Origin: an uncultured Senegalimassilia sp.
GTDB lineage: Bacteria; Actinomycetota; Coriobacteriia; Coriobacteriales; Eggerthellaceae
Direction of reading: 5' to 3'
Assembly: GCF_934636665.1 (NCBI RefSeq)
Contig: NZ_CAKUAT010000001.1
Coordinates: 62,001 to 126,000 of the forward strand
DNA length: 64,000 bases
Shown here: piece after piece, positions 1 through 7,778 of the stretch
How positions within the stretch are numbered: position 1 is the stretch's first letter
How the letters are laid out: each line of letters opens with the position of its first letter
Translations under genes and position numbers: made by a program
Notes under the pieces: generated by a model
The model's input: the letters and a program-made list of their open reading frames with translations, nothing else
Told to the model about the DNA's origin: nothing
Database searches by the model: none

Positions 1-489
1 GGCATGGCCCTTTTGCCCGGAGCAGTCATCGGTGCATTCGCCGCGCTGCTTGCGGGCCGCATGTTCGACAAGCTCGGGGTGCGCCGCCCCACGCTCATAG
101 GCACCGCCGTCTTCGCCGCAGGAGCAGCCTGCTTCCCGTTCCTGTGCGGCGATTCGCCCATCGCGCTGGTGACGGCGGTGTACACCGTTTTGGCGGTGGG
201 CATCCAATTCGCCTCGGCGCCCGTGAACACCTGGGCCATCAACGCGCTTCCCAACGACGCCGTCCAACATGCGCAATGCACCGGCAACACCATCAACCAG
301 ATCGCCGGCTCGTTCGGCACGGCACTGCTGGTGTCCGTCGCTGCGGCGGCCTCGAACGCCTCGCAAGGCATCACCGGCGCGCAGACCGCATTCGCCGGCT
401 ACCATGCGGCGTTTTGCGTCACCGCAGCGCTTATGGCCTGCGCGATCGTCTTGACCGTGCTTCTGGTGCGCGACCGGAAGCGCCTCTGA
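1..489 (+). CDS. MFS drug-efflux transporter, C-terminal part (cut by window edge)
   Basis: The reading frame is open at the left edge, so only about the last 160 residues of a major facilitator transporter are visible. Several hydrophobic helices are seen, with the loop GRMFDKLGVRRP between two of them (the MFS loop pattern) and a short basic end (VRDRKRL). The stretch TWAINALPNDAVQHAQCTGNTINQIAGSFGTA resembles the C-terminal half of the 14-helix DHA2 (EmrB/QacA) family, where a similar segment precedes the last helices; this assignment is from memory of the family. The substrate cannot be told. The stop is only 3 bases from the stop of the convergent channel gene, so any terminator must overlap coding sequence. 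Confidence 0.8.
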   Translation, partial: GMALLPGAVIGAFAALLAGRMFDKLGVRRPTLIGTAVFAAGAACFPFLCGDSPIALVTAVYTVLAVGIQFASAPVNTWAINALPNDAVQHAQCTGNTINQIAGSFGTALLVSVAAAASNASQGITGAQTAFAGYHAAFCVTAALMACAIVLTVLLVRDRKRL

Positions 490-492
490 GCG

Positions 493-915
493 CTACTTCC
501 CGCGGCGGTACTCCTTCACGCGTTTGCAGAACACGGCCAGCTCTCCGGGCGTCATCTCGTCGAGCCGCTCCAGGTTCTCGGCGAAATGCGCCAACGTGCC
601 CTCCTGGCGCTGCCGCAGCATGGCGTTGCAATAGCTGACCACCACGCCGGTGATCAGGGCGATGTAGAAGATGCTCACCACGCTGAGCAGCACGGTGGCG
701 ATGCGCGCCACCGGCCCCGCCGCCGTCACGTCGCCGAAGCCGATGGTGGAAACGGCCTGGAAGCTGAACCACATACCGTCGCCGAACGTGTTCGCCACCG
801 GGTCGGCAAGCCACACCGCCAGCGAGCACAGCAGGAACACGACGACGAACAAGCAGGTGATGGGGCCGAATCCCGCCTGACGCTCGATCTCCACGAGCAT
901 GCGCAGCCTACGCAT
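493..915 (-). CDS. Two-helix potassium channel (Ion_trans_2 type)
   Basis: Small membrane protein of about 140 residues with a first helix near residues 17-37, a pore loop carrying VSTIGFGDV (the K+ selectivity filter TIGFGD) and a second helix, then a basic cytoplasmic tail of about 45 residues (KRVKEYRRGK end). This is the minimal 2TM/P-loop K+ channel design; no RCK/TrkA-N domain follows, so gating is unknown. The frame extends further upstream, but the start at 915 (MRRLRML) is preferred because GGGGAG lies 4 bases before it. That start sits inside the last codons of the CLC gene (8-base overlap), so the two are probably translationally coupled and co-regulated. Confidence 0.85.
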   Translation of the reverse strand: MRRLRMLVEIERQAGFGPITCLFVVVFLLCSLAVWLADPVANTFGDGMWFSFQAVSTIGFGDVTAAGPVARIATVLLSVVSIFYIALITGVVVSYCNAMLRQRQEGTLAHFAENLERLDEMTPGELAVFCKRVKEYRRGK

Positions 916-2284
916 GGCGCTCCCCTTCCCCGTCCGAAGAATCCGAGCCGAACGCGTCTTCGGCGCCGTCGGGCGCATCTTCCGCCTTTTGCGGGCTCAA
1001 CGCCCGCGGCAGCGGGATGGCCGCGCCGATGGCAGCCGCGGCCAGCATCACGATCACGCCCTTGAGCGGGAAGCACATGACCAGCAGAAGCGCCGCCATA
1101 AGCGGCTGGCGCATGACCGCGCCCATAAGCGCCGAGGTGCACGCGGCAACGCAGAACACCGCATCGGCACCGCTGATCTGGGCAAAGCCGTAGCCAAGCG
1201 CGATGCCCGAGAAGATGACCGGGAAGAAATGGCCGCCGCGCCAGCCAAGCTTGATGCACGCGGGGGCGAGCGCCGCCTTCACGAAGCCCGTCGCCACCAA
1301 CGCGCCCGCCGGGATGGCGGTCCAGCGCGCCATGAGCAGGGTGGACTGCGTTTCGCCGGCGAACATGGTATAGGGAAGCGCCATGCCGCAAAGCGCCAGG
1401 GCCAAGCCGGCCAGCATCGCCTTGGCGACGGGCCTATCGCCCATGCGGCGCGCCAACGCGCCGGTAGCGGCGCCCGAGGCATGGTAGGCCCAGCCGCACG
1501 CCGTGCCCGCAAGCGCCAACGGCACCAGCCATGCAAGCTCGCGCGGCCCCACGCTGGCCGCCGTGAAACGCGGCAGACCGCCCCCGCCGCCGATCAGCTC
1601 GGCAAGCCCGAAGAACGCGCCGAGGGCGCCCACCACGGCGCACAGGTACACCGCCGCCTTGCCGGCGCGCGGCAGCTTGATATCCACCTCGCCCTCCGGC
1701 ACGCGCCCGTCGGCAGTGCCCGCAAGGGGCGCGGCGAAGCCGTAGAGCGGGGCGGTGAACAGGGCCGTCAGCGCCGCCTGCGTGCCGGCAACGGTCATGG
1801 CGCGGAAGTCGGCGCCGAAACGGCGCATGCGGTCGCCCACCCACGTGCACAAACCGGCGATCACGCCCGTCAGGCCCGCCTCGGGACCCACGCTGCCGCC
1901 GAACAGCAGCGGCAGCAGCGCCGAGAGCGAACGCTTGCCAAGGTGGTCGTAAGGGTAGCGCCCTTCGCCCTTCACCTTGCCCATGACCACGTTCAGGTCC
2001 TCGGGGGCGAAGCCGACATGCTTGTCGTACAACCCGATGGCAAGGCCGCCGATCAGACACACGATCAGCGGCCACGCGGCGAACCCGAACGGCCCCGACG
2101 CCAGCGCCGGCACCTCCTGGCCCGCCGCGGCCCCGAGCATCTGCGGCAGCTTCTCCCACAAAAGCCCCAGGCCGATGTCCATGCAGAAGAAGAACGCCCA
2201 TACGAACGCGCCGGCGATGGCGCCCGTAATCAGCACGCACAGCGCGAACAGCAACCGGTTCGCCGGCTTGGCAAGCTTGCCCAT
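908..2284 (-). CDS. CLC-family chloride channel/transporter lacking the gating glutamate
   Basis: A 458-residue polytopic protein of the voltage-gated chloride channel (CLC) family. The motif GGSVGPEAGL near residue 130 aligns with the family GREGP motif, and GGHFFPVIFSG near residue 350 with the GxFxP anion-binding motif. The glutamate of GREGP, which gates and couples H+ exchange in E. coli ClC, is valine here, so channel-like or uncoupled transport is possible. The short C-terminal acidic tail has no CBS domains. It is the first gene of a two-gene unit with the K+ channel, which fits a joint role in ion or osmotic balance. An inverted repeat (2340-2363) lies about 60 bases upstream. Confidence 0.87.
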   Translation of the reverse strand: MGKLAKPANRLLFALCVLITGAIAGAFVWAFFFCMDIGLGLLWEKLPQMLGAAAGQEVPALASGPFGFAAWPLIVCLIGGLAIGLYDKHVGFAPEDLNVVMGKVKGEGRYPYDHLGKRSLSALLPLLFGGSVGPEAGLTGVIAGLCTWVGDRMRRFGADFRAMTVAGTQAALTALFTAPLYGFAAPLAGTADGRVPEGEVDIKLPRAGKAAVYLCAVVGALGAFFGLAELIGGGGGLPRFTAASVGPRELAWLVPLALAGTACGWAYHASGAATGALARRMGDRPVAKAMLAGLALALCGMALPYTMFAGETQSTLLMARWTAIPAGALVATGFVKAALAPACIKLGWRGGHFFPVIFSGIALGYGFAQISGADAVFCVAACTSALMGAVMRQPLMAALLLVMCFPLKGVIVMLAAAAIGAAIPLPRALSPQKAEDAPDGAEDAFGSDSSDGEGERHA

Positions 2285-2616
2285 GAGAACCCCTTGGCAT
2301 CAAGCTGCGAACCGGACAGGTGCGCAGCGTTGCGGATATGTCAACCATATTGTAACCGTTGACCCGCCGGGCAAGGGGAAGGCCCTCCCCCAACACGACA
2401 TGCCCAAGCCGCAAGGGGAATCATCAACCGGGCGCCAAGCAGACAACCGTCGCATGCAACTTGCCGGGAAGGCATGCTTCGATCCGCCATAAGCCCAAGA
2501 TGAAGCCGCCGCGCGCAAGGACCCGGAAGCCCAATCCGCTTCGACGCCCGACGCCGATGCGCGTCGCGCACGCAACGGTCCCACGCAACCGCAAAGCCCT
2601 AGAGCGCGCGGCCACC
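2285..2616. other. Intergenic, promoter side of the CLC gene
   Basis: No convincing gene. The only structure seen is the 6-bp inverted repeat GTCAAC/GTTGAC at 2340-2363 surrounding TTACAAT on the minus strand, a possible operator or promoter for the CLC gene. The remainder up to the lipoprotein stop codon shows nothing. Confidence 0.5.
2340..2363 (-). promoter_or_regulatory. Inverted repeat upstream of CLC gene, candidate operator
   Basis: GTCAAC and GTTGAC are perfect 6-base arms around a 12-base centre that on the minus strand contains TACAAT, a fair -10 sequence. It lies 56-79 bases before the CLC start. This is a candidate only; no matching second site was seen in the window. Confidence 0.35.
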
Positions 2617-3141
2617 CTAGCCTTCGGAAACCTCCACCACGTCCGTGACGACCTCAAGCGGGCATTGCGCCACTACAGCCTGGCCCCTGTCGCCCAGATC
2701 GATCAGGGCAGAATCGCCTTCCTGCGGGGTGACGCGGAAGGAGATGGTGTTGCCGGAAGGCGCGTCGGTGATAGTGACCTCTTCGCCGTTGGAGGTGGCG
2801 TTGCCCACCCACGACTCGTAGGTGCCGTCGGCGGCCCGCACCGCCAGGATGCGCTGAGTCCCGTCGTCGGTGAGCGCGTAGTACACCGTTGCGCCATCAT
2901 CGGTCTTGCCCACGTAAGCGCCGGTCACCTCCTGGATCACCTTGGTGACCATCACGGGGTCCGCGCTCGCCGCGCCGGCGTCGCCCTGCTCGACCACGGC
3001 TGACTCCTCCACCACCTGGCCGTTGTCGTCGTTCGAGTTGCCGCTGCAACCGGCAAGCGCGCCGCCCGTTATGGCCAGCGTCGCCGCTATCGCCACCGCC
3101 GCCGATGCACGTTGCACGCCCTTGATATGCTTCTCGTTCAT
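2617..3141 (-). CDS. Putative lipoprotein of unknown function
   Basis: The 174-residue product starts with a basic n-region (MNEKHIKGVQR), a hydrophobic stretch and the lipobox GALAGC near residue 32, so it should be lipid-anchored outside the membrane. An acidic, Ser/Asn-rich linker follows, then a compact domain of about 110 residues (VTGAYVGKTDDGATVYYALTDDG...). That domain looks like a small beta-rich fold but I do not recognise a family. No cofactor or catalytic motif is visible. It stands alone between the CLC unit and the phosphate transporter, so context gives no function. Confidence 0.75.
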   Translation of the reverse strand: MNEKHIKGVQRASAAVAIAATLAITGGALAGCSGNSNDDNGQVVEESAVVEQGDAGAASADPVMVTKVIQEVTGAYVGKTDDGATVYYALTDDGTQRILAVRAADGTYESWVGNATSNGEEVTITDAPSGNTISFRVTPQEGDSALIDLGDRGQAVVAQCPLEVVTDVVEVSEG

Positions 3142-3547
3142 GTTGCGCTCCTATCGCGTCCGTTCGGGCCCTATTGCCCGACGCCGCAGTATAGGAGCGG
3201 CGAAACCCCCGCGCCGCGCCCGTCCGGCAACCGTTTCCGCCCCATAACCGACCCGTTCACAGCACGCCGCCATCCCGTTGCCCTCCCGTTGGGAATGCGG
3301 TTCAAGCGTCATGCACGCAAGCGGCCGACTACGACGCCGCTACGCAACGAAGACTTCGTGAAGCAACGCCGAGCACAGGTGCCACCACCCACGCTGCCGT
3401 TGTATGCACACCTAAAGCCCCGTGCGCACCAAGGCCCGAGCAACGAAAAACCGCCTTCCGCACCTGGTTCCCCAGGAAACGGAAGGCGGCTCGAGAATCG
3501 ATCGGGGGCAAACCCCCTAAAAGCGCCGGCAAGCAGCGGACGCGGCT
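3142..3547. other. Intergenic between lipoprotein and phosphate transporter
   Basis: No gene is supported. The region contains the intrinsic terminator of the phosphate transporter (3446-3489) and, next to 3141, the upstream region of the lipoprotein gene. The short frames here look like chance open frames in GC-rich DNA. Confidence 0.6.
3446..3489 (-). terminator. Rho-independent terminator of the pit gene
   Basis: CCGCCTTCCG (3451-3460) pairs with CGGAAGGCGG (3480-3489), with an inner CCTGG/CCAGG stem. Read on the minus strand it is followed by a run of five T (3446-3450). It sits about 60 bases after the phosphate transporter stop. Confidence 0.85.
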
Positions 3548-4597
3548 TTACGCCATCATCATGAACAGCTTCGCCAGCACGAAACCGATAAGGCCACATG
3601 CCGGGAACGTGATCACCCATGCCAACAGCATGTTCTTGGCGATGCTCCAGTTCACGCGCTTGATGGAACGGCTGGCGCCCACGCCCATGATGGCCGACGT
3701 GTTGCAGTGGCCCGTAGACACCGGCATGCCGGTCAGGCTTGCGAACAGCAGCGTGAACACCGTGGAGAAGTTGGCGGCAACGCCCTGGTACTTCTCCAGC
3801 TTCACCATGTCCATGCCCACGGACTTGATGATGCGCTTGCCGCCCACCACCGTGCCGGCCGAGATGGCCAACGAGCACGTGATCATGACCCACATGGGGA
3901 AGCCGCCCGCGTCGGGCGTGGAGCTGCCGAAGGAAAGCGCGATGCCCAGCATGGCGATGGACATGAACTTCTGACCGTCCTGCGCACCATGCAAAAACGA
4001 CAGAGCCAGCGCGCACAGGTCCTGGATGGCGGTGAACACGATATTGGCCGCCTGGCGGTTGGCCATCTCGAACACGCACTCGATGATCTTCGTGAACACC
4101 CAACCCAGCGCAAAGCCCGCCAGCAGGGAGAACACCATGCCGTAGATGACCTTGACCCACTCGGAGGGCACGACGCCCGCCCAGCCGTTCATGGCCACCG
4201 CACCGCCGGTGATGCCGGCGATAAGGGAGTGCGATTTCGAACAGGGGATGCCGAAGAACCAGCAGAAGATGCCCCAGCCTATGGCGCCGATCATGGCCGC
4301 CACCAGGGCGAGCAAGGCGGCATCGGTGTTTCCTGAGAAGTCGACCATGCCGAACATGGTCTTCGCCACGGCCGTGGAGATGAACGTCATGCCCACCAGG
4401 CCGACGAAGTTGAATACCGCGGCCAAGCCGATGGCCGTGTTCGGCTTGAGGCAACGCGTGGAGACCACCGTCGCGATGGCGTTCGGCGCGTCGGTTGCGC
4501 CGGACACCGCGGTAACGCCGATGATGAGCACCAAAATAACGAACAGGATAGGCTGAGCCATAGCCTGCGCAAGAAAGTCAGCAAACGTAAGCGCCAT
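3548..4597 (-). CDS. pit: PiT-family inorganic phosphate transporter
   Basis: The 349-residue membrane protein has the two PiT signature halves: GATDAPNAIATVVSTR near the N-terminus and PVSTGHCNTSAIMGVGAS in the second half. Such proteins carry phosphate (as metal-phosphate or with H+/Na+) across the cytoplasmic membrane. The open frame runs far upstream, but the start at 4597 (MALTFADF) is chosen because GGGGA lies about 6 bases before it and because the upstream extension is basic and non-conserved in character. A strong terminator follows. A PstB-like ATPase at the right edge and a PAP2 phosphatase are the other phosphate-related genes in the window. Confidence 0.9.
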   Translation of the reverse strand: MALTFADFLAQAMAQPILFVILVLIIGVTAVSGATDAPNAIATVVSTRCLKPNTAIGLAAVFNFVGLVGMTFISTAVAKTMFGMVDFSGNTDAALLALVAAMIGAIGWGIFCWFFGIPCSKSHSLIAGITGGAVAMNGWAGVVPSEWVKVIYGMVFSLLAGFALGWVFTKIIECVFEMANRQAANIVFTAIQDLCALALSFLHGAQDGQKFMSIAMLGIALSFGSSTPDAGGFPMWVMITCSLAISAGTVVGGKRIIKSVGMDMVKLEKYQGVAANFSTVFTLLFASLTGMPVSTGHCNTSAIMGVGASRSIKRVNWSIAKNMLLAWVITFPACGLIGFVLAKLFMMMA

Positions 4598-4782
4598 GCA
4601 ATTCCCCATACTCGTAAGAGTTACATCAATTTTTTGACGTACGCCTAACAATACTACATTCGGCCATGCGAGCGCTATGCCTTGAACCCAGCTTCTTCCA
4701 TCAACTTTTCCGCACCGCACGCCACCGGGCGCCCGAACGTCGACGGCTCCCCCGACAGCCCGCCTGCACCGCCGCCCCCGAT

Positions 4783-4909
4783 ACGCAACGGTCGGGGCGA
4801 AACACGAACAGGGGGACGGAGCGTGTTCGGGAAAAGGCCTTTGCGAAACGCAAGCTTTTTTCTGAACACACCTCCGTCCCCTGCTCACCAGAACGCAACG
4901 GTCGGGGCG
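4783..4909. repeat. 17-bp direct repeat flanking the REP-like element
   Basis: The 17 bases ACGCAACGGTCGGGGCG occur at 4783-4799 and again, identically, at 4893-4909, separated by 93 bases that contain the palindromic element. The second copy is also the left half of the fbp 3' hairpin. Either the element inserted with duplication of flanking DNA, or the hairpin arm was copied together with the element. Confidence 0.75.
4803..4889. repeat. REP-like palindromic element, imperfect copy
   Basis: The left arm (GAACAGGGGGACGGA at 4806-4820, then GCGTGTTCGG) pairs imperfectly with the right arm (CTGAACACACCTCCGTCCCC at 4862-4881, then TGCTCAC). The centre itself folds (TTGCG AAA CGCAA, flanked by AAAAG/CTTTT). 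The arm sequence is shared with the perfect element at 9396-9480, so both belong to one family. REP-like palindromes of this look are often mobilised by a REP-associated tyrosine transposase; none is present here. Confidence 0.8.
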
Positions 4910-4933
4910 CCGCCGCACAGCAGCGCCCCGACC
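4900..4933 (-). terminator. GC-rich hairpin after fbp, possible terminator
   Basis: GGTCGGGGCGC (4900-4910) pairs with GCGCCCCGACC (4923-4933), a perfect 11-bp stem 31 bases after the fbp stop. On the minus strand no T-run follows, so it may act as a 3'-end stabiliser or a weak terminator. Confidence 0.5.
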
Positions 4934-4963
4934 GCAAAAACGGATAAGCCGTCCGACCCGGCG

Positions 4964-6919
4964 TTAGCGCCCGCCCTCGGCGATCTGGCCGTCCCGATAC
5001 GCCTCAAGCAGCTGCTCGAGGTCCTCGACGCGACGGCGGATATCGGCGCCGTCGTCGGTGTCGGCCACCAGCGTGCGGTGCTCGACACGCTCGACCACGC
5101 GGCGGCTCGAGTGGATGTCGAGCTCCTCGACCACCGCCGCCTCCGCGGACTTCAGCGGCTCGTGCGCCGCCAAGATGAACTCGTAGGAATTGTCGATGAG
5201 CGTATAGCCGGCGATGCCCGTGGTGGGCTGATAGGCCCTCGAGAACCCGCCGTCGATCATGAACACGCGCCCGCCGCACTTCACAGGGTCCTCGCCGTCC
5301 TTGACCTTGACCGGCACGTGCCCGCACACGATATGCGACGTCTCCGGGTCCATGCCGAAGTCCTCGAAGATGCCCGCGATTACGCGCTCGTCCTCGATAA
5401 GCGTGTAGAAGGGGTTCTTCACCTCCTTGCGCGCGGCCTTGTCGGCAATGAGGTACAGCTCGAAGGTAGCCATCTTGCTCTTCGCGAACAGCGGGCTTCC
5501 CTCGCCCAGCCACAGGTACCACAGAAGGTCGCGTCCGCGGCGGCTTTCCTCGGCATCATGGCTGAAGAACGCGGCGCGCACGTAGCGTTCCATCACGTCG
5601 TAAAGCGCGCGGCCCTTGTAACGGTGCCCGAACACGTCCACTTCCTTCAAGCTTCCGTCGGCGTTGAGCGGCACGCAGGCATGGAACATGAGGTTGCCGT
5701 TGCGGATCTTGTACAGGCTGCCCACTTCCAGGAAGAAGCGCATGTGGCGCTGCAGCTTCTCGCATCCGGTGAACGCGGCCTCCAGGCGGCACATCACCTC
5801 TTCCTCGGCCGGCGTGAGCGCGAAGGGGTTTTGCGGGTCGACCGTCGGGAACACGCGGTCGGTCAGCGGGTATTCCACACCGTCGACCACCACGGTACCC
5901 GCCTCGTAATCGATCTTGTCCAGCAGCTTGCGGCTCTCCAGCCCGAACTCGGGGTACTCGTCGATCAGCGCCGCCTCCACCTTGAACTGGATGATGGCCA
6001 TGGCCTTCTGGATCTTCACGTTCATCTCGAGCTCGGACGGCGGCAGGTCGGGGTTGCCCTTCAGGCCGAAGCCGACGCACGGGTCGTCGCGGTACGCGTC
6101 AAGAGCGAAGCTTGCCAGCGGCAGGATGTTGATGCCGTAGGCGTCCTCCAGGATGGACAGGTTGCCGTAGCGGGCGCAGTTGCGCACCACGTGCGCGATG
6201 CAGCCGCGCTGCCCGAGGGCCGCGCCCATCCACACGATGTCGTGGTTGCCCCACTGGATGTCGACCTTGCGCTGCGCCTGCAGCGTCTCCATGATGACGT
6301 CGGGGTGCGGGCCGCGGTCGTAGATGTCGCCGATGATGTGCAGCTGGCTGATGGCCAAGCGCTGGATAAGCTGCGCAAGCGCCTCGATGAGCGCGATGCC
6401 GCGCCTGGTGCGCACCGCCGCGTCGATGATGCCGGCATAATACGCTTCCTTGTCCACGCCGTGGTTATCCTCGCTCATCAGCTCCTCGATGATGTAGGCG
6501 AACTCGGCGGGCAGCGCCTTGCGCACACGGCTGGTCGTGTACTTGCGCGTAGCGCGCTTGCACACCGCCACCAGGCGCGGCACCACGGTGGCGTACCAGG
6601 CGCGCTCGTCTTCCACGCCCGCCAAGATCAGCTTCGCCTTCTCGCGCGGGTAGTAGATGAGCGTGGCCAGCTCGCGCTTTTCGGCCTCGGTGAGCTGATC
6701 GCCGAACGCTTCGTCCACCTTCAGGCGGATGGAGCCCGAGCCGTTGCGCAGGATGTGGCTGAACGCCTCGGATTCGCCGTGGATGTCGGAGCAGAAGAAC
6801 TCCGTGCCCTTCGGGAGGTTCAGGATGGCGCTCAGGTTGATGATCTCGGCCGCCGCCAGCTCCTGGGTGGGGAAAGATCGGGCCAACAATTCCAAGTAGC
6901 GCTTCTGATCCGCTTCCAT
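4964..6919 (-). CDS. fbp: Fructose-1,6-bisphosphatase, class III
   Basis: The 651-residue protein is the length expected for the class III (Firmicutes-type) FBPase, a metallophosphatase-fold enzyme that makes fructose-6-phosphate from fructose-1,6-bisphosphate in gluconeogenesis. Metallophosphatase motifs appear in order: FFCSDIHGES near residue 45, GDIYDRGPHPD near 195, WGNHDIVWMG near 220 and later CGHVPVK. The start at 6919 has GAGGAGG 5 bases upstream. The gene stands alone, divergent from luxS; its 3' side carries a stable hairpin and the REP-like element. It would feed sugars made from pyruvate or lactaldehyde pathways back towards cell wall precursors. Confidence 0.95.
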   Translation of the reverse strand: MEADQKRYLELLARSFPTQELAAAEIINLSAILNLPKGTEFFCSDIHGESEAFSHILRNGSGSIRLKVDEAFGDQLTEAEKRELATLIYYPREKAKLILAGVEDERAWYATVVPRLVAVCKRATRKYTTSRVRKALPAEFAYIIEELMSEDNHGVDKEAYYAGIIDAAVRTRRGIALIEALAQLIQRLAISQLHIIGDIYDRGPHPDVIMETLQAQRKVDIQWGNHDIVWMGAALGQRGCIAHVVRNCARYGNLSILEDAYGINILPLASFALDAYRDDPCVGFGLKGNPDLPPSELEMNVKIQKAMAIIQFKVEAALIDEYPEFGLESRKLLDKIDYEAGTVVVDGVEYPLTDRVFPTVDPQNPFALTPAEEEVMCRLEAAFTGCEKLQRHMRFFLEVGSLYKIRNGNLMFHACVPLNADGSLKEVDVFGHRYKGRALYDVMERYVRAAFFSHDAEESRRGRDLLWYLWLGEGSPLFAKSKMATFELYLIADKAARKEVKNPFYTLIEDERVIAGIFEDFGMDPETSHIVCGHVPVKVKDGEDPVKCGGRVFMIDGGFSRAYQPTTGIAGYTLIDNSYEFILAAHEPLKSAEAAVVEELDIHSSRRVVERVEHRTLVADTDDGADIRRRVEDLEQLLEAYRDGQIAEGGR

Positions 6920-7165
6920 GAAAACCTCCTCAGGTCATCGCACAGTGATGGCACGATGGTACCGCGCGCAGCCCTCCCCCGCACACCCGCACCGGTAAAC
7001 GGCGCAACCCGAACGCGGGCGCGCCCCGCGCCGGGCGCCTGACCGCGCGGAGATTTTCTTGTTCGCATACCGATCGGCGTAGCGGGTTGCTTGCGGGCGG
7101 TACAATAGGCGCTGCGAACCGACGGCGACCACGTTGCCGTTACCTATATATAGCAAGGAGCATCC

Positions 7166-7660
7166 ATGGAACGCATTGCAAGCTTTTCCGTCGATCACCG
7201 CGTGCTCGAGCCCGGCGTGTACGTGTCGCGCCGCGACTCCGACGCCGCCACCGGCTGCACGACCACCACGTTCGACCTGCGCATGACCGCCCCCAACCGC
7301 GAGCCGGTCATGGACACCGCCGCCGTCCACGCCATCGAGCACCTCGGCGCCACCTTCCTGCGCAACGATGCCGAATGGTCGACCCGCGTGATCTACTTCG
7401 GCCCCATGGGCTGCCGCACCGGCTTCTACCTGGTGGCCTTCGGCGAGCTGGAATCCGTCGACGTGGCCGACCTCGTGCGCCGCATGTTCTCCTTCATCCG
7501 CGACTTCGAGGGCGAGATCCCCGGCGCCAAGCCCGAGGAGTGCGGCAACTACCACGACAACGACCTCGTGCAGGCGAAGTGGTGGGCACGCCGCTACATG
7601 GCCAACACCCTCGAGGTGCTCGACGAGGCGCACACGCACTACCCCGCCCTGCTCGACTAG
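7166..7660 (+). CDS. luxS: S-ribosylhomocysteine lyase LuxS
   Basis: The 164-residue protein cleaves S-ribosylhomocysteine to homocysteine and DPD, the AI-2 precursor. Zinc ligands are visible as HAIEH (His55, His59) and Cys126 in EECGNY; the catalytic cysteine is Cys83 in GPMGCRTGFY, with Glu58. Length matches the family. AAGGAG lies 6 bases before the ATG, and a TACAAT (7101-7106) may be the -10. The pfs gene that makes its substrate lies 118 bases downstream, but a perfect 14-bp hairpin separates them, so they may be only partly co-transcribed. Confidence 0.96.
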   Translation: MERIASFSVDHRVLEPGVYVSRRDSDAATGCTTTTFDLRMTAPNREPVMDTAAVHAIEHLGATFLRNDAEWSTRVIYFGPMGCRTGFYLVAFGELESVDVADLVRRMFSFIRDFEGEIPGAKPEECGNYHDNDLVQAKWWARRYMANTLEVLDEAHTHYPALLD

Positions 7661-7708
7661 CGCAAGCGCACCAAGCGGGTCCAGCCCCGCATCGAGCTAA
7701 CGAACCGA

Positions 7709-7755
7709 GGAAGCGCGGTGAGGTGGCCGCACAGCCGCCGTCTCACCGCGCTTCC
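7709..7755 (+). terminator. 14-bp hairpin between luxS and pfs
   Basis: GGAAGCGCGGTGAG (7709-7722) pairs perfectly with CTCACCGCGCTTCC (7742-7755). Only a pyrimidine-rich stretch (CTTCCCC) follows rather than a clean T-run, so it may act as a terminator, an attenuator or an RNA-stability element. It ends 23 bases before the pfs start. Confidence 0.55.
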
Positions 7756-7778
7756 CTTCCCCGACCAGAAAGCAGCTT

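Larger units (their letters stand above)
4598..4963. other. Intergenic between pit and fbp, filled with repeats
   Basis: No gene. It holds the pit upstream region, an imperfect REP-like palindrome (4803-4889), a 17-bp direct repeat flanking it (4783-4799 and 4893-4909) and a GC-rich hairpin (4900-4933) just after the fbp stop. Confidence 0.7.

Noticed and set aside
899..2362. 487-codon plus-strand open frame
   Set aside because: Antisense of the CLC gene, Arg/Ala/His-rich shadow.
4682..7042. 786-codon plus-strand open frame
   Set aside because: Antisense of the class III FBPase; no ribosome-binding site or recognisable motif.
7101..7165. SAM or SAH riboswitch before luxS
   Set aside because: The leader is about 60 bases with one weak ACGGC/GCCGT hairpin and no match to riboswitch cores that I know.
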